Origin: Papilionanthe hookeriana x Papilionanthe teres
Taxonomy: Eukaryota; Streptophyta; Magnoliopsida; Asparagales; Orchidaceae
NCBI GenBank assembly: GCA_022702705.1
Contig: CM040427.1
Location: 18,127,625 to 18,191,624 of the forward strand
Direction: 5' to 3'
Length of the DNA stretch: 64,000 nucleotides
Positions 22,690 to 34,197 of this stretch are shown piece after piece. Under the pieces are notes generated by a model, which saw only the letters and a program-made list of their open reading frames with translations, did no database searches and was not told the DNA's origin. Within the stretch, counting starts at the first letter, position 1. The number at the start of each line of letters is the position of its first letter. A program made the position numbers and the translations under genes.

Positions 22690-23345
22690 AGTGAATGAAG
22701 AATAATAATATTTTAAAGTGGTTAGATGCAGACAAAACTTTGCCTATCTCAGATATTTTTGGGTCATTCTGATTCGTTGTACACCCAAGAAAGGGGGAGT
22801 GATGGTAGTGGAGAATGAGAGGAATGAATTGATACCAACTAAAACTAACACTGGTTGAAGAATCTGCATTGCTATAAGAAGTTGAACATAGTCATTAGGA
22901 AGGACTATTTGTCACGGCCTTTTTTGGATATAATGTTGAATAGTTAGGTAGGACACCCATTCTTTTAGTCTCAAAATGGATACTTAGAGTACCACTAGAT
23001 ATTTATAGTACCAAAAGACCCAGATGAAACCACTTCACTAGTCATTGTAAAACTTTTACCTTTAGGAGGATGCTCTTTGGACGGTGCAATGCCCCAACCA
23101 CTTTCCAACATTTCATGATGTCTATTTTTTTTAATCACATTAAGACTAAAATCATTATTTTTTTGTATGACTTCTCAATATTTTACCCATCTTTTGACTC
23201 ATACTTGGACACTCTTGAAAATTATTGCAGAGGTGTATGGACACCTGTTTGGTGATGAAATGCGAGAAATGCCAATTCATGGTGATCGATGGGATTGTGT
23301 CAGGTCATAAGGTTTTCGAGAGGGGTATGAAGGCAGATATGCAAC
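22690..23345 (+). pseudogene. pol (RT): Highly decayed Athila-like reverse transcriptase
   Basis: Across many stops and frameshifts the RT blocks can be read in order: KWLDAD-like, LPISD, VHPRKGGVMVVENERNELIP, RKDYLSRPFLD-like, FFVFLMTSQYF-like remnants, RMLFGRCNAPTTFQHFMMSI, then VMKCEKCQFMVIDGIVSGHK. The best open piece is 23,070-23,255. It differs from E2 and E3 at many positions, so it is a separate and older element. No LTRs found for it. Confidence 0.7.
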
Positions 23346-24105
23346 GATTCAACCCTTGCTCAGGAGAGTCCACCATTTGGTGACACCAGTTATGATGTGG
23401 AATGTATTCAATGTCTATTATAATATTTGAAGATCTTACTTCTATCGGTCGCTTTTTGAAATATAATTTTGATTTTGAAAATAGTATTTTGATTTTTTAA
23501 ATAATTGAGACTGAATAAATCTCATATATCTAATAGTTTAGATAATTGAGCACAATACCACAAGTGATGTACCATCTCGAAAGATAATTATATCACTTAT
23601 TAGTATGCTCAATTATTAAACTAAGAAATTTGTGACTCTATTTTGGTATGCAAAACTTATGACAACATATTCTTCTATCTAATATAAAGATTAGATAGGC
23701 TTTAAATTATCTGGGTTACAAATTGTTCTAAAGGGGCGAGTCTCTATAGTTAATTACATATTAAGTAATCAAACTTAGCTAAAACAACTGCTGATTAAGT
23801 TTGAGGTTTCATCTTCAAGAATTTAATGTTTATTTTCTATGATTACTTGTAGGAAAATCAAAAGGGAAAAGCTTAATGTGGAACAATAATTTTTGTAACC
23901 CAAATAAATGAAAAGTAGGAGATGTCGAAGATACCAAAGAAACCTTAGTGACATCTCAGACTATCCTATGACTTGGCTTTATGTACTTGTGGGATTAACT
24001 TTAATATTAAATTTTTGTAACCGTTCAAAGACAATCCTCAAATCATTCAAGTGTTTTTTTCCCTTTATTTACTCTTGATGAACAAATCATCCATGTAACA
24101 CTCGA
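23346..24105. other. AT-rich stretch, nothing recognised
   Basis: No coding frame, terminal repeats or RNA gene seen. It separates the plus-strand Athila-like RT from a minus-strand Tat-like RT. The junction between the two elements must lie here. Confidence 0.5.
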
Positions 24106-25440
24106 CTTGATTACAAATGAGGTCATAAAAAATTCTTGTCATGGCTCGCCAATTTGCTGCTCCGACATTCTTTAATCAGAAAGGCATCATTGTATAGCTG
24201 TATATCCTAATTGGTGTTTTGAAGTCTGTAAGTGTTTCATCTTCGGTGCAATCTTGAATTGGTTGCACCGGATGATCCATCCATAAACGAGAAAATTGCA
24301 TGAGATGATGCACTATATACCATTAATTCATGGATTGATAATGAGAACCCATCCTTTGGGCATGCTTTGTTCAAGTCTCCAAAATCTACATAGGCTTGAA
24401 TCTATTCATTCTTCTTTATGACTGCCACTACATTAGCTAACCATGTTTGATATTGTTCTTCCCTTACAAAGTTAGCGTCTATCAACTTCTTAACCTCAGC
24501 GGTGACTCGTTGTTCGATCTCGAGACATATTCACCTGGGAGATTATTTGACTGGGATCACAGTCGGGCCTTCTCTGAGTCTGTAAACTATAACTTCTGGT
24601 GTTAAAGTAGGCATCTCAACGTAGTTCCAGGCAAAGCGGTCTTAATTATGACAACAAGTTGACCAATTCTGTAGACTCCTAGTCACTTAATAGGGAACTG
24701 ATAAAAGTGGTTCTATGAAAATATTCAGTCCCTAGATTGATCTCCTTTAACTCATTGACTTTTGATTTGATTTCATCTGTAAATTCGAGTCGAAGCATCC
24801 TCTATCGAGATTCTTCGAGTCGTTTGCCATTTCAATGCAATTTTCTTCCAATTTATTAGTAACAACTAACCAAAATTTCATGTCATTGACTGGCCCTACC
24901 GTGATGAACTCATCACCTTCTCTCGAGTTGAAAGTTTGTCATTTGTTGTTTAATAATTCCTCAAAATGTTAACCTATCTCTTGATAATTGCTTTGGAACA
25001 AAACCACATTGTATAAATTTTCTTAACACAGAGTGTGTACCATTCAACAAGCAATTGTAATAATTTAGTAGAAGTGGTGTCCTCTTCTTGTTTTACTTCA
25101 ACATTAGAACTAGAAGAGGAAGAAACACGATGGAATTTTATTGGTTTCATGCAACAATTTGTAGTTGCTTGACCTCCAAACCTTGAAATTTATGAGAATG
25201 AATCGAGGCTAGGGTCATGAAGCGTACATAGTGGTTAATTCTATCATACATCGGCGATATTAGGTTTTCTCTTCATTTTCTAAGGAGATATCGAACAAAG
25301 GCTTCCTATGGTTTGTTGTCCTTGCATTCTTATCAGTCTTTTCTTCCTTGAATCCGTCCTCCAAGTCAATGCTGATAATTGGATTCTTCCATTCAACATA
25401 CTTGTTAACTCATCCTCACCCTTGTCCCCGACCTTAATCT
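24106..25440 (-). pseudogene. pol (RT): Decayed Tat/Ogre-lineage RT and upstream region
   Basis: Minus-strand translation gives the start of a Tat-type RT, interrupted by stops: MPTLTPEVIVYRLREGPTVI, then EIEQRVTAEVKKLIDANFVR, TWLANVVAVIKKNE, DLNKACPKDGFSL and FSFMDGSSG. The DLNKACPKD and WLAN-V-PV-KK blocks distinguish this lineage from the Athila copies. Upstream sequence (24,700-25,440) is noisy and probably the protease-RT spacer. The downstream RT (the DD motif) is missing beyond about 24,100. It may belong to the same family as T1, but no shared block in this window tests that. Confidence 0.65.
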
Positions 25441-25549
25441 TGGATGCTACCACAAATTTCTAAAACAAAAAAAAAACAACAACAATCAAAACAAAAACAC
25501 ACTGATAACCCATAGAGTGCTTGGTTTTATATCGTTAGCCCGACGTACC

Positions 25550-26840
25550 CAGTGCATCTTCTGGGTGACCCAACATCAAAACATCATTCACTTTAGTCTG
25601 ATCCCCTTAGAAATAAGGTTTCAGCCTATTCCCATTCACTTTTAAAATTTTTAGGGTTTTTGGATCTTTGATATGCACAGCTCCATAGAGATAAACTTTT
25701 ATCACATTAAATGGGTCCATCCACCTGGACTTAAGTTTGCCTGAAAATAAACTCAATATTGCTTTATAAAGCAAAACTTGATGCCCTGGCTCAAAATTTT
25801 TAGTAAGAATCTTCCGATCATGCCACTTTTTCATCTTATCTTTATAAATCTTAGCATTCTCATAAGACTCATTCCTTATCTCTTCTAGTTCATTTAATTG
25901 CAATAATCTCTTTTTACCAGCATCCTTCAAAATAAAATTAAATTTCTTAATAGCCCAACAATCTTTATGCTCAAGTTCCCCTGGTAAATGAAAAGCTTTC
26001 TCATAAATTAACCTAAATTGTGACATTCCTATAGGAATTCTATATGCAGTCCTATAAACCCACAAAGAAAAATCAAGTTTAACTGACCAATCCATTTTTG
26101 ATGGATTTTTAGATTTTTCCAAATTTTTTTTTGATTTCTCGATTATATACTTCAGCCAAACTCCTTGTCTGAGGATGATAAGCAGTAGACATACGATGAT
26201 AGATAAGATATTTCTTCAATAATTTTTCAATTATCATATTTTTGAAATGACTTCCCCCATCATTTATGATCATTCTCGGCATTCCAAATCTACAAAATAT
26301 ATTTATTTTTAAGAACTTTGCAACACTTTGAGCATCACATCGAGGTAAAGCAATAGCTTCTATCCATTTAGATACATAGTCTACTGCTAACAATATATAT
26401 AAATTTATGAAAGATGGTTTAAATGGTTCAATGAAATCTAATCCCTAAACGTCAAATATTTCAAATTCCAAAATAAAATTTAGGGGTTTCTTATTTCTTC
26501 TAGTAATATCACCTACACGTTAACACCGATCACAATTTTTTATATAAGCGTTAGCATTTTTAAAAATAGTAGGCGAATAAAATCCAGATTGAAAGATTTT
26601 GTATGTTGTTTTATCAACACCAAAATGTCCCCCAAAATTAGACTCATGATATTTTTGGATAATTTCAAAAGTCTCTTCTAAAGGCACACATCTTCGAATA
26701 ATTAGATCCTTCCCCTGTTTTCATAAAAAAGGTTGTCTAAAAAATAAGCCTTAGATTCAGATAACAATTTCCTCTTTTGTTAGTGTGTCAGTCCATAAGG
26801 TAAAATGTTACTAACAATAAAGTTCACAATGTCTGCATAC
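25550..26840 (-). pseudogene. pol (IN): E3 integrase
   Basis: The catalytic core lies in 26,109-26,393: VDYVSKWIEAIALPRCDAQS (first Asp), PRMIINDGGSHFKNM (second Asp) and SLAEVYNREIKKKFGKI (Glu), so the D,D,E triad is kept. The C-terminal part (25,607-26,122) has KLDFSLWVYRTAYRIPIGMS, FRLIYEKAFHLPGELEHKDC and LFSGKLKSRWMDPFNVIKVY, ending NGNRLKPYF. The N-terminal zinc region (26,500-26,700) is damaged by stops. Better preserved than E2 integrase. Its termination is followed by the shared post-pol segment. Confidence 0.9.
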
Positions 26841-26879
26841 CATGGAACACGCTATTCATTAAAATTGAACAATGTTTCA

Positions 26880-27310
26880 TCTGGAAGATGTTCATTAATT
26901 CTTTTTCAGAACAAAGTAATTTCTCAGAGTCAAGCCTGGATAGATGATCATTAATTTAATTTCCAGCTCCTTTTCTATCTGTATTTCAAAGTCAAATTCT
27001 TGTAAAAGAAGAATCCATCTTATCAGTATTGGCTTTGCATCGTTCTTTTTCATTAAATACTTAATAGCATAATGATTAATATGCACCATACATTTAGTTC
27101 CAATTAAATATGATCTGAATTTATATAAGGCAAATACTATTGCTAATAGCTTCTCAGTTGTGGTATAATTAATTTGAGCTTCATTAAGAGTTTTACAAAC
27201 ATAGTAAATTACTTTGAAAATTTTATCATATTTATGTCCTAAAATAGCTCCAATAGCATAATCACGTGCATCACACATTAATTCAAATGTTTTTTTTTTC
27301 AATCTGGTGA
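26880..27310 (-). pseudogene. pol (RH): E3 RNase H
   Basis: FELMCDARDYAIGAILGHKY, then YVCKTLNEAQINYTTTEKLL (one residue lost in the TEKELL block) and VHINHYAIKYLMKKNDAKPI. The third catalytic Asp is Asn (INH instead of TDH), as in E2. It stays open for 135 codons and is fused to the RT connection upstream after a break at 27,303. Confidence 0.9.
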
Positions 27311-27808
27311 AACAATAACTGGTGTAGTGATTAATTTTTCTTTTAAAAGCTCAAAAGCTTTTTGGCAATCCTTATCAAAATTAAAAATCACGTCTTTTTT
27401 GAGCAAATGGCATAGTGGCTTAGAATTTTTTTTTAATCTTTAATATATCATATGTAGTATCCAACATGTCCTAAAAACCTCCTAATTTCCCTCACATTGG
27501 TTGGATGAGGTAAATTAGTGATCACTTGAATTTTAGCAGGATCTACTTCCATACCTTTCTCTGAAATGTGATGTCTCAGAACAATTCCTCCTGCTACCAT
27601 AAATTAGCATTTTTCCCAATTAAAGACTAAATTTTTTCTTCACATCGTTTAAGTACTCGTGATAAATGTTATAAACATGATTCAAATGAAGTTCCAAACA
27701 CCAAAAAATCATCCGTAAAAACTTCAATTCATTTTTTAATTAAATCACACAAAATAGCCATCATACATCTTTGAAATATAGCAGGGGCATTACATAAACC
27801 AAAGGGCA
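27303..27808 (-). pseudogene. pol (RT): E3 reverse transcriptase, C-terminal part
   Basis: Begins at the LTR-A target site with MPFGLCNAPA-like codons, then the fingers and palm, including FTDDFLVFG near 27,690-27,715. Both catalytic aspartates are kept; the residue before them is Thr, not Met. The VLRHHISEKGMEVDPAKIQV-type block and the thumb follow to 27,303. Several stops. Confidence 0.82.
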
Positions 27809-29807
27809 TGTTCACCTCACTTTTGTTGAGGTCTAGTATTTCTTTAGATTAGCTTGGTGTCTAGCCATGAGAATTTCTTGGTGACTATCTTAGAAGACTA
27901 GCAATGGAACCCTGATTCTATAGAAATTCAAAACACTACTTTTTTCACTTAGAGTTTTTAAATGCTTAAAGTCTAACCTCTAAGTACTTAGGAGGATGAA
28001 ACTAAGAATCAGGAAGCTCAAGAGGAGTTCCTTATAGGACGGTCAAGCATTAGGTCTAACCCTGGGAGGTCTGGTCTGGCTGAGGCTCACACCCACTTTA
28101 CACTTACACTCACAACCTCAAACCCTAAACCAAACATGCCGAACTTCTTCACACTTGATCTCCTACTCTTTTGGAAACTCATGTGGGTGGTTCCTTAAGC
28201 CTTTAGCCCTAGGCTAAGGTTTGCGTTGGAACCAACACATGGAGGATCCAAAGTGGGATATCTCTTGGTCCATGGCTCAAATGGTTTACGATTCTCACTT
28301 AACCCTAAATTTTACCAAAAATTACAATCTTTAACCCGCTTACCCCTAAACTCCACCAACTTACAAAATTGCCCATAAACCCTAATTTTTGACCAAATTC
28401 CCAAAATTTGCCCAAATAACCCAGTTTTATCCAAAAATTATTCCAAAACATTCTCCACCACTCAAAATACCCAATATCCACCAAATTTCCCAAATTCCCA
28501 AAATACCCCCAAAATACCTAAAATGACCAAAATGCCCCTCCAAATTCAAAAAATTGTAAAAATTCCCAAAAATTCCAAAATCATCCCAAATATCTTCAAA
28601 ATCAATTTAAACAACTTTGCCTGACCAATTTGACCAAATTGACCCATTTTTGCCAAAAGCCCCAAATTGCCCCTTTAAGCCTAAAATGCCTAAATCACCC
28701 CCAATGTCTACTCAATTGATCTCAATCTCCACCAATTTAAATTCTAAACTCAAATTCATCATGATTAATCTCACTTTAAATCAAGTCCAAGTCCAATTTG
28801 ACCCAATTTCATACCTAATTTAAACCTAAATCCAAAAGCTCCAAATTTGACAAAGAGCCTAAAATTCCCTAAATTGAACCGCTTAGCCAAATCAAAATCC
28901 CCAATTTAAATTCTAAACTTATCATGACATTCCCCTAATAAAAATTGACCAGCCAATGGATCCCGATTTGAGCCTAAACCTCACCTAAATCCAACCAAAG
29001 TCAAAATCCCCAATTTTGCCCAAAATTGGCCATAAGACCAATTTCCATCAAATTGAATGCCCCAACCCTAAAATTACCATCCAATTAATGTTTAGAAATC
29101 TTCGTGACATCCCCCTACACCATTGTGACCAATCTATTGAGACTTAACCATACTGTAGCCTAACCCAAACCCAAGCTACCCAAATGTCCTAAAATTGACC
29201 AAATGACTAAATCAAGCCAAATTAATCACCCAAACCAACTCAAAACCACTCCAATCCTTTTCTAAAAACTTCATGAAAATCATTTACACTAAGTTTTTTT
29301 AACAATTGGAACCAATCCAAGCCCAAACTCAAGTTAGCCCAACTTGAACCCACATGACCCAAAATTGAACCTATGAGCCAATGTGACCAAACCTAACCTA
29401 ATTTGACAAAGCAAACCCCTCTACAGCCACCAACTGAACCCTAGGAACCATCCTAGATCCACCTAGCCTAACCTATTTTGGTCATGGACCAAGGGTTCCT
29501 CAATTTAGAGGATGATCTCCCTTAAATAGCTAAATCCCCTTTTGCTCCATCCAAAACCTTCCCCACAACACTTAGTTACGATTAAGACTGACCTCTGGCT
29601 CACCTGACCCCTTGGACACCTCCCTTGTCCTTGCTGGCTAGCCTAGTCACCGGAGCACCCCAAAGCCGAGAGCCACTCACCCAAGCCAAAACCCAAATCC
29701 ACCCACATAACCTATCCAGCTCTGATTGGCCATTGCACCTGTTGGCACTCCACCTAAGCAGCTCACTGCACCTATTGCCAAGCCCTAAGATCAACTCCAG
29801 CTATGGC

Positions 29808-29815
29808 TATTTAAA
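29808..29815 (+). promoter_or_regulatory. LTR-A TATA-like box
   Basis: TATTTAAA within CTATTTAAACCC, 2.0 kb from the LTR start. LTR-D has the same 12 bases at the matching place, and LTR-B and LTR-C have TATAAATA there. Position and conservation suggest it separates U3 from R. Confidence 0.6.
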
Positions 29816-32800
29816 CCCCTCGCCCTCATGACTAAAGAAAGAGAGACACAATTTGCTTGGGGAGACTCTCCCAAATTATTCCTTGAGCTTCCCAAGACCC
29901 ACTAAGTGCAAGCCCACTATGCTTAGCCATTCAAACCCACTGCCTGAGCTTAATTTACCATAGCTCAAAATTCCCCCAAGAATAGGACACCTATCAAAAC
30001 TCCAAGGAACTCAAATTAAACTTAGACACACCATCACCAGCGCAAGAGAAGAAGCTCCCCCATAAAAGCTCCATCACGAGCCCCTACTGACCTTGAATTT
30101 GATCGACACACGAAATCGGGTGCGAGTCGAACTTGGGTCTAGACATCTCACCAGAGCAAGGGAATCCATTTGTGAGCTCATTGGACCCCCCTAAAGCTTC
30201 TGTAACCATCTGATTGAGGCCTCCTCTCTCAGACCAAGGTATTCAACTTCACCTTCTTCCCGAGCCTATTTCGATCATGCACATTGAGTTGATTTCAGGC
30301 TAGGTTAACCATATAGATAGGATTTTCTGAGTCAGATGAGTCCACAGAAACAAACCCCATTCGATTTGGTTGAGTCTAGGTCGAAATATAAGGTTTTTAG
30401 TGTGGACGGTCTTCGGGTTAAATCAGTTAGGGATGATGGCGCAGAACCATTGGATCACACATGTATCCAATGAACGGCTGTGATGGAGTCAAATAAAGCC
30501 AATGTATAAAAAGTGCCAGCCGAGTCAGTGCCAAGTCAGATTATGGCGTCTAGTCCCGTGGTGACGCGTAGTGCTTTGATGCACCGTAGGTTTGTGTGGC
30601 GCGGAGTCACTTAAGTAGGAAAATAGGGATTTTCTGAATTATTTAAATTAGTTTACATTTAAAAATCCATAACTTGGTGTAGAAAAATCACAAAAATAAA
30701 ATAAAAATACCTTCTTGCTCAGTGAACAGAGGGGAAGAATTTGAAAATGGTTTAAAGTTCAATTGAACATGTGTAATTTTTAATTAATTAAATACATTAT
30801 TTGGTATTTTAATTCTCTATTTACATAGACATTTCACCATTACATGAAATTTAGGATTTTTGTTTTCTACGATATGAGGGATCTTACGTGATTTTTCCGA
30901 GGTCGGGGAGGATCTCATGAGGAGATCCTATTTTTCAAGCTTATTATGTTTGTTTTAATAAAATAATAATAATAATTAGTATGTTCATAAGAAAAATAGA
31001 AAAATATTTTGGTAGGTTTCACAGTGACCGGAGGACCAGAGAAAAAATATAACTGATTTAAATCATTAAAGCGCATCATAACTTTAATTAACCCATTAAA
31101 ATAAAAGAAAATTAAATTAGATTAAATATAAATGAAAATAACTTGAAATTGATTCCCCACTGTGGATTAGGGTTAGAGGAACTCATATAAAAAAATTTTA
31201 AGTCATTTGGAGTTAATTTGACCACCTAATTTGATTTTTCAAGTTAAATGACATTTTTCACATTAAAATAATTATAATAAATAAAATATAAGTTGAAAAA
31301 TTATGGAAATGGTTTTGGGAGTTCCTTATGACCAGAGGAAATTTAATAAAAATAAAATGGTAATTAAAATCGACAGTTTATTTTTAAGCATATTTTTAAA
31401 TTTTAAAATAATTAAGAATTATTAAAAATGATTAAAAATCATAAAAATCACTAAAATATTAAAATACACAAAAATGTTATATTTGGTCTCCTGATCATTT
31501 GGGAACCATTAAAATAATTTTCCTAATTTTATAGATAAAAATATTAATTTTTATAGTCCAAAAATGGATTTTTCTTATTTTATAATTATGATAACTCTAG
31601 TAATTAAAATATTTATCAAAAAAATATAAAATTTATTTCTCTGGGTTCCGTGACCTTATAGAGATTTATGAAAAATATAAAACCTAATTTTCCATTTAAA
31701 TAATGTTTTATATTTATTTAATACTCCATAACTTAAAATAATTATAGTAATTAAATTAAGAATGAAAAAATCATGAGACTTATTCCAAGTGGTCTACTAG
31801 TCTACGTGAACCTCCAATAATTTTCTAAAGAATAATTTTTTTTAATTAAGTTATTGAATTATCATTGAAAATTCTCATTTTTACATGTAAATAATTATAT
31901 AAATTAAATTAAAATTACAAAAATCACATTTTCTCCTCTAATGTTTTAATTGACCCAGGAGTTGGGTAATATAAAGAATTCACAGTCACTTGAGTTAATC
32001 CTAACCGGTGTCACTATAATCAACTTAAATGTTCCTCTAATTAGACATTAATACATCTTAATTTAAATATTTCTAAAACACGACACTTCTCTTTTCTCTT
32101 CATTTGACACTTCTAAAACTAAACCTGCTACGGCGAGGAGCTTGGAGCATGCACAGTGGGCAGCATGACCACCTTCAACAGCAAAACTCCGTAGAATGAA
32201 CAACAAACCATAGGAATTCGAGGTAGTTTGCCTTGTGCACCATAAATCCTCATTTTATCCCTTTAGGCCTTTGCATAATTATGCTGTGCAAAATAAGCCC
32301 TATCTCGTCTTAGGTTTCCGAGGTTGTCATCCGGTATGACATAAATCCTCATATCTTTCAGGTTGTTCACATGATTGGTATCAAGTGAATGTAAGCCCTA
32401 AAATAAAAAATTGATAGGATTAAACACTAAATAATTTTCTCAAATTAAAGCTGAACAATAGAATAGTTTGGGAAATCACTAAGATTCTTCTTGGAGCTGT
32501 GTTTTCCCCTAACTCTCTCTTTCTTTGAATTCCTATACTAACTGTTCTAAACTTGAGCCCATCACCTATTAGATTTCTTATTACCACATTACTTTGAAAA
32601 ATCCAATCTTTTGGAAGTCATAAAAATAATATTTCCTGATCGTTATTAAGAGTTTTCTTAGATAACTTTTGTTAACTAAGATGTAATTAACTATAGGGGC
32701 TTGCCCTTATAGGAAACTTAAAGACCCCAGATTAATATAAACCCTATCTAGTTGCTTCATACTAGTTAGAGGAATTTATCAGTCAACATAAATGGTTCGC

Positions 32801-32959
32801 AGACCAAACGGATATCATGAATTCTTTAGTTTGTCAGGTCTAATATATCTATTCTTCATGATAGATATATGACTTGTGGTGTAGTGCTCGATTATTTAAA
32901 CTATTACATACATGAGATTGTCTTGTTTCATATTTTCAAATTAAAAAGATGTTTTCCCC

Positions 32960-32963
<4 letters not shown>

Positions 32964-33003
<40 letters not shown>
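32964..33003. repeat. (TA)n microsatellite, left of LINE-like fragment
   Basis: Almost pure TA repeats with one GTA interruption. Confidence 0.95.
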
Positions 33004-33595
33004 ATACACAACATCAGACCCCCTCAGTCCAAGTTTTCTTTCATATTCAGAGAGGGTAATAAGCCAGCAAACTGGCTAGCTTGTACTGGTGCTGTTACCA
33101 TGGAGGTTTTGGTATCACAATCTCCCCACTGCTCTTCAATTTCTGCTTGCTGGGGACACTGGAAAATTCTTCACAGATTTGATGATCAACTGGCTCATTT
33201 TGATGCTGCACTAGTCCAGGCTTGCTGCAACTTACCCTTTGTTGACTTTTGGTAATATACATCATTTGTCTCATGAAGGCCTTTCCTTTTCTCACCAACC
33301 TATTGGATGGATCACTGCACTTAGTTCTGTCAGTGGAAGTTTGTCACTTTTAAGTTTTTTGTGTACATGCTGGATCTTGATTTACACCTTTATTGGTATA
33401 CGGGTTTTTTGTAAGTGTGTTTTGGGTTACGTAGAGTCTTTGTTCTTTTCTTTTTTGTTGTGGTATGGAGTTGTAATATTGCGATGGATCCCATAGGACC
33501 AGTGTATTTCTTTCTTTTTAGATGGGGATCCTTTTCCCAACCTTTATGTACCACCTTTTTGATATTAACACGTAGGGAGCCATGAGTTGCTCCTT

Positions 33596-33600
<5 letters not shown>
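33004..33600 (+). mobile_element. LINE-like 3' fragment between two (TA)n tracts
   Basis: A unit of different base composition sits inside LTR-A between two TA-repeat tracts. Its first part encodes FSFIFREGNKPANWLACTGA, which resembles the end of the RNase H domain of plant L1-type LINEs (REGN-x-x-AD-x-LA; here Asn for Asp). A short 3' untranslated part with TGGATCCCATAGGACCAGTG and TTTTTAGATGGGGATCC follows. A 5'-truncated LINE inserted in, or tailed by, TA repeats would give this picture. The call rests on one motif. Confidence 0.45.

Positions 33601-33633
<33 letters not shown>
33601..33633. repeat. (TA)n microsatellite, right of LINE-like fragment
   Basis: Pure TA repeats. They may be the tail of the LINE-like insert or half of a duplicated TA target. 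Confidence 0.95.
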
Positions 33634-33637
<4 letters not shown>

Positions 33638-33703
33638 TTTATTTTAAACCGGGCATCGGGATATGCGACTAGTCAATCTCGAACTTTTTGCACCGACAGG
33701 GCA

Positions 33704-34197
33704 TTACCATAAAGACTTCTAAATGTTGTTTTCTCTTGATCCTCTGGAGCAATTTGTATTTGGTGATAACCAGTATATCCATCCAAAAAGCAAAAGTATT
33801 TATGCCTAGCTATGCTATCCAACATTTGATCCAGAAAGGGTAATGGAAAATGATCTTTCCACGTGGCAAGGTTTAATTTTCTATAATCAATGCATATTTG
33901 TCATCCTCGTAACTTGTCTTGTCGGTATTAGTTCATTATGTTCATTAATAATTACGGTTACTCCTCTTTTCTTAGGAACACAGTTTATTAGACTAACCCA
34001 AGCACTATCTAAAATACGATAGATAATCCCAACATCTAACCATTTTAAAATCTCTTTCTTAACAACTTTTTCAAAATGGGATTTAATCTCCTTTGAGGAT
34101 CAGCCCTGAGTTTGCAGTTTTCTTCCATCAGAATTTTATACATACAAATTGAAGGATTGGTTCATTTAATATCAGCAATTGTCCATCCAAAGGCTTT
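33704..34197 (-). pseudogene. pol (RT): E3 reverse transcriptase, middle part
   Basis: Starts at the LTR-B target site with FGWTIADIK, then RADPQRRLNPI-like codons, KWLDVGIIYRI, VVPKKRGVTVI-like codons, NEHNELIPTRQVT, the RKLN-ATWKDHFPLPFLDQM block and CFLDGYTGYHQIQIAPEDQE. It stops at the LTR-A target site (33,703). A 17-bp deletion close to that site (FTFR lost) predates the insertion, since both sides share it. Stops at the former Trp and Gln positions. Confidence 0.83.

Larger units (their letters stand above)
27809..33698 (+). mobile_element. LTR-A: giant solo LTR (Tat/Ogre-type family) in E3 RT
   Basis: Starts TGTTCACCTCACTTTTG, ends ...TTTTTGCACCGACA, and is flanked on both sides by GGGCA (27,804-27,808 and 33,699-33,703), an exact 5-bp target-site duplication. 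E3 RT rejoins across it. It contains no retroviral gene, so it is a solo LTR of 5.9 kb (about 5.2 kb without its LINE-like insert). The first 2 kb are C-rich and pyrimidine-biased, with many CCAAATTGACC-like words. A TATA-like box follows, then a GC-richer leader (29,600-30,600) and AT-rich sequence to the end. Blocks throughout match LTR-B, LTR-C and LTR-D. Confidence 0.85.

Noticed and set aside
28305..29831. Open stretches of 60-68 codons in LTR-A (28,305-28,493; 28,617-28,823; 29,600-29,831)
   Set aside because: They overlap on both strands in C-rich low-complexity LTR sequence, match no family and are not conserved in LTR-D.
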